19,008 nucleotides of DNA from DASTSN01 sp035549175 (GTDB lineage Bacteria; Bacteroidota; Bacteroidia; Chitinophagales; Chitinophagaceae): positions 1 through 19,008 of the forward strand of contig DASZRL010000128.1 of the NCBI GenBank assembly GCA_035549175.1, read 5' to 3'. A program made the translations under genes and the position numbers. Positions 15,825-19,008 of the stretch are shown in pieces (within the stretch, counting starts at the first letter, position 1; each line of letters begins with the position of its first letter). Below the pieces are notes generated by a model. It ran no database searches and was not told the DNA's origin. It worked only from the letters and a program-made list of their open reading frames with translations.

Positions 15825-15847
15825 CCGTCCTAAATTCAACATGATAC

Positions 15848-16099
15848 ATGGCTAATCATAAGGCAACCAAAAAGGATGTACGCCAGGCAACCAAACGCCG
15901 GGAACGAAATAAATATTACGGCAAGACCACCCGTAATGCCATCCGCGACCTGAAAGCAGCCAAAGGGGCGGAAGCTTCGGAGAAGCTGCCCGAAGTAGCC
16001 AGCATGATCGACAAACTGGCCAAGCGCGGCGTCATTCACAAGAACAAGGCCGCCAACCTGAAAAGCAAACTTACCCGCCGCATCAACGCAGCCAAGTAA
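15848..16099 (+). CDS. rpsT: 30S ribosomal protein S20
   Basis: This 83-residue, Lys/Arg-rich, all-helical protein binds 16S rRNA during early assembly of the small subunit. It starts MANHKATKKDVRQATKRRER, the typical S20 opening. It continues with RNAIRDLKAAKG and the helix MIDKLAKRGVIHKNKAANLKSK, whose GVIHKNKAANLKSKL core is the family signature. Length and start agree with the family. It is monocistronic, with its own -7 box and terminator. Confidence 0.98.
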   Translation: MANHKATKKDVRQATKRRERNKYYGKTTRNAIRDLKAAKGAEASEKLPEVASMIDKLAKRGVIHKNKAANLKSKLTRRINAAK

Positions 16100-16158
16100 T
16101 TACCCGGCCGGCTTTCCGGGCATACCTCCCACCGGCCTCCTCCAACATACCTTATTAC

Positions 16159-16189
16159 AAAAGGCGCTCGTTACCGGGCGCTTTTTTTT
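16159..16189 (+). terminator. Rho-independent terminator of rpsT
   Basis: AAAAGGCGCTCG (16159-16170) pairs with 16175-16186 around the tetraloop TTAC. The stem is 12 bp with two G-T wobbles and runs into eight T (16182-16189). Because the left arm begins with A residues it might also work weakly on the other strand. Confidence 0.9.
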
Positions 16190-16552
16190 ATGCCCGGCTT
16201 TTCGGGCTGAACCCCTTTTCCCACGATCGCCCGGTAGCCAGCGGCGCTGCCGGGTTATCCGGGGCCACCAGGCTGCCAGGGCTCCGGGGAAGGTGGATCC
16301 GCGGGCAGCCCCCTGGAAAACGGGCCGTTGTACACCAGCAGCCCTGACAGATACTGCAGGCAGGTATGTACATAAATGGCGGGTGCGGGCGCCAAATCCG
16401 GGCCAGCCGCGGCAATTGGAAAATTACCAGGACGAATACCATATCTTCGGGAAGCCTGGACGGAATCAATCCGAAATGCAGGTCGGTAACCGCGGACCGT
16501 ACGGCCTCGTAGATTTTCCGAGCCGGCGGGAACCACTTCAACTGTAAACCGT
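16190..16552. other. Gene-free stretch between rpsT terminator and M14 peptidase gene
   Basis: No credible coding region was found: open frames here have compositions unlike proteins and no family motif. Visible items are a short hairpin GCCCG...CGGGC right after the terminator (16192-16207); TATCTTCG at 16442-16449, one base off the -7 consensus but 104 bases from the next ATG; and TAGATTTT at 16510-16517, also one base off and 36 bases from the ATG at 16553. The second box is the better candidate promoter because of its position. No RNA gene is recognisable. Confidence 0.5.
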
Positions 16553-18277
16553 ATGAAAAAAATAATGCTCGCCCTGGGGATTTTCGCCGCCTGCCAGTCG
16601 CAGGCCCAATGGCCCAGGACGCTATTCGAAAGTTCCGGGGGAACGCAGACCCCCACCTACCCGCAGCTCATCCGCTGGTGGCAGCAACTGGACCGCCAAT
16701 CCCCGCGGGTCGCCCTGAAAACCATGGGGATGACCGATGCGGGCTACCCGCTCCACCTGGTGATCGTATCGGCCGACGGGGATGCCGACCTGGCCAGCCT
16801 GCGCAGCAAACACCGGCACATCCTGCTGATCATTAACGGGATCCACCCGGGCGAACCGGACGGAATTGATGCCAGCATGCTCCTGGTGCGCGATATCGCC
16901 AGCGGGGCCTATTCCCTGCCCAGGGATATTGCCCTGGCGATCATTCCCGTGTACAATATCGGCGGCTGCCTGAACCGCAGCGCCGATTACCGGGTGGATC
17001 AGAATGGCCCCGAGGCGTTCGGATTCCGGGGGAATTCCCAGAACCTGGACCTGAACCGGGATTTCATCAAATGCGATTCACGCGATGCCCGCGCCTTCAC
17101 GGAAATCTTCCACCTGGTGGACCCTGACGTCATGGTGGACAACCACGTAAGTGATGGGGCCGACTACCAGCACGTGATGACCCTGATCTGCTCCCAGCAC
17201 GACAAACTTGGCGGCGAAATGGGCAGCTATATGAGCGAGGAATTTGAACCGGGACTCCATGCCCTGATGAAACAGAAGGGCTACGACCTGGTCCCCTATG
17301 TAAACGATTTTGATGAAACCCCGCAGAAGGGCTGGGCCGAATTTTTTGACAGCCCCCGCTACAGCAGCGGGTTTGGTACCCTGTGGAGCACTTTCTCCTT
17401 TATACCGGAAACCCATATGCTGAAGCCCTACAGCCAGCGGGTCCGCGCCACGTATGATCTCATGCAATGCTTTATCGCCTTCACCAGTGCCCATGGCGAC
17501 CGGATCCGCGAGCTAAGGGAGAAAACCCGCCGCCAGATCCGCGAACAGGCGCTGTTCCCCATCAGCTGGACCCTGGATACCACCAGCCATGCCCGGATCA
17601 CCTTCAAGGGGTACGAGTCAGGCCACAAGCCCAGCGAGGTCTCCGGGCAGCCGCGGTTATACTATGACCGTAGCAAGCCCTATACCGCGGTGATCCCCTT
17701 TTACAATTATTACAGGCCGCAGCAATATATCCGCAAACCCAGGGCCTATCTTATCCCCCAGGGATGGTGGAAAGTGGTGGAGCTGCTGCGCCTGAATGGC
17801 GTGAAGATGCAACCCCTGCCCCGGGATACGACCCTGGTGGTGGAGGTGTACCATATCGACCAATACCAGACCTACCCGCGTCCTTATGAGGGGCATCATC
17901 CCAACAGCAATGTCCAGGTAACCGTCCGGGAGCAAAACATACATTTCCGGAAAGGAGACCTGCTGATCCCCATGAATCAGGATGCCAACCGCTTCCTGGT
18001 GGAAACCCTGGAACCGCAGGCAGAAGACTCCTATTTTGCCTGGAACTTCTTCGACCCGGTTTTAGGCCAGAAGGAAGGCTATTCCGCCTATTCGTTCGAA
18101 GATATTGCTGCGGGTTATCTCCGCGATCATCCGGAGGTCCGGGCCCTCCTGGAGCAGCGCCGGGCTGAGGATTCCGCCTTTGCCCGGAGCGGCCCGGCCC
18201 AGCTCAATTTTGTATTCCGCCATTCTCCGTATTACGAACCCGATCACCTGCGTTATCCCGTTTACAGGATCCCGTAG
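16553..18277 (+). CDS. Secreted M14-family zinc carboxypeptidase
   Basis: This 574-residue protein has an N-terminal signal (MKKIMLALGIFAACQSQAQ). The cleavage site is probably at SQA-Q, which makes it periplasmic or secreted; Cys14 could alternatively be read as a lipobox, but the context AACQ is less convincing. The M14 zinc site is intact: His98 and Glu101 in IHPGEPDG, and His198 in VDNHVSDGAD. NLDLNRDF (164-171) supplies the Asn-Arg substrate-carboxylate contact, and Glu286 in FSFIPETHM is the probable catalytic base. The catalytic domain spans about residues 35-320. About 250 residues follow that I cannot assign; they look beta-rich and hold repeated aromatic phrases such as FYNYYRPQQY. 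It removes C-terminal residues from peptides or acts on a related amide; the substrate is unknown. It stands alone and converges on the rRNA operon. Confidence 0.9.
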   Translation: MKKIMLALGIFAACQSQAQWPRTLFESSGGTQTPTYPQLIRWWQQLDRQSPRVALKTMGMTDAGYPLHLVIVSADGDADLASLRSKHRHILLIINGIHPGEPDGIDASMLLVRDIASGAYSLPRDIALAIIPVYNIGGCLNRSADYRVDQNGPEAFGFRGNSQNLDLNRDFIKCDSRDARAFTEIFHLVDPDVMVDNHVSDGADYQHVMTLICSQHDKLGGEMGSYMSEEFEPGLHALMKQKGYDLVPYVNDFDETPQKGWAEFFDSPRYSSGFGTLWSTFSFIPETHMLKPYSQRVRATYDLMQCFIAFTSAHGDRIRELREKTRRQIREQALFPISWTLDTTSHARITFKGYESGHKPSEVSGQPRLYYDRSKPYTAVIPFYNYYRPQQYIRKPRAYLIPQGWWKVVELLRLNGVKMQPLPRDTTLVVEVYHIDQYQTYPRPYEGHHPNSNVQVTVREQNIHFRKGDLLIPMNQDANRFLVETLEPQAEDSYFAWNFFDPVLGQKEGYSAYSFEDIAAGYLRDHPEVRALLEQRRAEDSAFARSGPAQLNFVFRHSPYYEPDHLRYPVYRIP

Positions 18278-18295
18278 CGGACTCCTGGATCAGGT

Positions 18296-18321
18296 TTTTG
18301 AAGCGGGCTTTTGGAGCGGGC
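18296..18321 (+). repeat. Two-copy 13-base tandem repeat
   Basis: TTTTGAAGCGGGC (18296-18308) is followed directly by TTTTGGAGCGGGC (18309-18321), one mismatch. A third partial match, GGAGCGGGCA, occurs near 18464. It lies just past the stop of the M14 gene, in a stretch of about 220 bases that otherwise shows nothing I can name. Confidence 0.6.
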
Positions 18322-18496
18322 AGCCGGAGTTGAGTCAGATTCTCTCCCCGGTTCAGCAAAGGGAACCCGCCAGGACGCGGGACATCCGCCGGCCGCAGGG
18401 TAAGCATTATAACAAGGTAAACCAGGGAACCGCCTGGACGGGACGCTGGCCGCTCACCTGCCCGGAGCGGGCATTACCCTAGGATCTCTGCAGGGC

Positions 18497-18527
18497 AAAA
18501 AAAAGCCCCTCAGTAAACTGAAGGGCT
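18497..18527 (-). terminator. rRNA operon terminator
   Basis: On the minus strand AGCCCTTCAG (18518-18527) pairs with 18504-18513 around a TTTA loop. The stem is 10 bp with one G-T wobble and runs into eight T (18497-18504). It begins 8 bases past the 3' end of 5S rRNA. Confidence 0.92.
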
Positions 18528-18534
18528 AAATGAA

Positions 18535-18645
18535 TATGGCAGCTACCTACTCTCCCGCATTGTGGTGCAGTACCATCGGCCATGAGGGGCTTAACTTCTC
18601 TGTTCGGTATGGGAAGAGGTGAACACCCTCGGTAAAACCACCATA
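18535..18645 (-). rRNA. rrf: 5S ribosomal RNA
   Basis: About 111 bases. On the minus strand the gene begins TATGGTGG and carries the conserved CACCTCTTCCCATACCGAAC and GAGAAGTTAAGC segments, followed by CCGATGGTACTGC and GGGAGAGTAGGT. Its ends TATGG and CCATA pair to close helix I, which sets the limits within a base or two. Confidence 0.95.
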
Positions 18646-18769
18646 AGTCGATGGATTGCTATTCGTTACCTAAACCTGCCGGAGGAAAAAACCAACCGGC
18701 ATTGTGGTACCGAAAACAACCATAATAAGATCATATTGGGAATGTTAGACGAGCATATGAAAAAAAAAT

Positions 18770-19008
18770 TAAAGCGTACGGGCAATTAGTACTACTCGGC
18801 TTTAGTGTTACCACTTTTACACCTGTAGCCTATCAACGTCATCGTCTCTGACGGCCCTTAAAAGGAGACTCATCTTGAGGAAGGTTTCACGCTTAGATGC
18901 TTTCAGCGTTTATCCTGTCCGTACATAGCTACTCAGCATTGCACCTGGCGGCACAACTGATACACCAGCGGTACGTACGACCCGGTCCTCTCGTACTAAG
19001 GTCATGTC
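18770..19008 (-). rRNA. rrl: 23S ribosomal RNA, 3' end only
   Basis: The last 239 or so bases of 23S rRNA lie in the window and the gene continues past base 19008. The sarcin-ricin loop AGTACGAGAGGACCG is at 18983-18997. Conserved 3' domain VI sequence follows, including GCTGAAAGCATCTAAGCGTG and ending in AGTACTAATTGCCCGT. The exact 3' end is estimated to within a few bases. The 124-base spacer to 5S (18646-18769) contains no tRNA; it holds only a small GCCGG...CCGGC inverted repeat. Confidence 0.95.

Noticed and set aside
16188..16541. Minus-strand 117-codon frame in the gap before the M14 gene
   Set aside because: It is rich in Pro, Arg and Cys in a random-looking way, has no family match, and runs into the rpsT terminator.
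18105..18482. Plus-strand 125-codon frame overlapping the end of the M14 gene
   Set aside because: It starts inside the M14 gene in another frame and has no protein-like features.
18646..18769. Possible tRNA in the 23S-5S spacer
   Set aside because: No cloverleaf and no GTTCGA-type T-arm sequence could be found; only a short inverted repeat is present.
1..19008. CRISPR array, insertion sequence, phage or defence system
   Set aside because: No regularly spaced repeats, no transposase, integrase or phage protein, and no known defence domain was seen on either strand.

Overview
The window looks like the chromosome of a GC-rich member of the Bacteroidota, possibly Chitinophagales-like. Four things point there: a secreted protease with a type IX secretion (T9SS) C-terminal sorting domain; an SSB ending in the DDLPF tip; several start-proximal TAnnTTTG boxes, the Bacteroidota -7 promoter element; and the lack of clear Shine-Dalgarno sequences. 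The 5S and 23S rRNA pieces fit this. The genus cannot be told from the sequence alone.

Layout, left to right. (1) Bases 1-6017 hold secreted or periplasmic carbohydrate-type enzymes around a housekeeping gene: a secreted FAD-dependent oxidoreductase cut by the window edge (-), ssb with a strong terminator (-), a Tat-exported Gfo/Idh/MocA oxidoreductase (+), a tandem two-domain DUF1080 (3-keto-glycoside hydrolase-like) protein (-), and a secreted phosphodiesterase/alkaline-phosphatase-superfamily enzyme (-). (2) Bases 6137-10299 run rightward: mnmA (tRNA 2-thiouridylase) with its own promoter box and terminator, a lipoprotein of unknown function, and a T9SS-exported subtilisin-like protease. 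(3) Bases 10285-15594 run leftward: the sucA-sucB operon (2-oxoglutarate dehydrogenase E1 and E2), a terminator, then an RsmB/NOP-type rRNA methyltransferase whose end overlaps the protease gene tail to tail. (4) Bases 15817-18277 run rightward: rpsT (ribosomal protein S20) with promoter and terminator, a gene-free stretch of about 360 bases, and a secreted M14 zinc carboxypeptidase. (5) Bases 18497-19008 are the 3' end of an rRNA operon on the minus strand: 23S end, a spacer without tRNA, 5S and a strong terminator.

Functionally the window mixes core metabolism and translation (sucAB, mnmA, rpsT, the methyltransferase, rRNA, ssb) with extracellular degradation (two peptidases, one phosphodiesterase, three putative sugar-redox or keto-glycoside enzymes). 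The Gfo/Idh/MocA and DUF1080 genes are convergent neighbours 16 bases apart. Their families are associated with oxidation of sugars to 3-keto forms and cleavage of the resulting 3-keto-glycosides, so they may act on one substrate; this is inference.

I found no CRISPR array, insertion sequence, phage gene, toxin-antitoxin pair or recognisable defence system. Most of the window is ordinary. The points most worth a second look are the possible periplasmic 3-keto-sugar set, the near-constant short leaders downstream of -7-only promoters, the methyltransferase start that sits directly after a terminator, and the hairpin-bearing leader of sucA.
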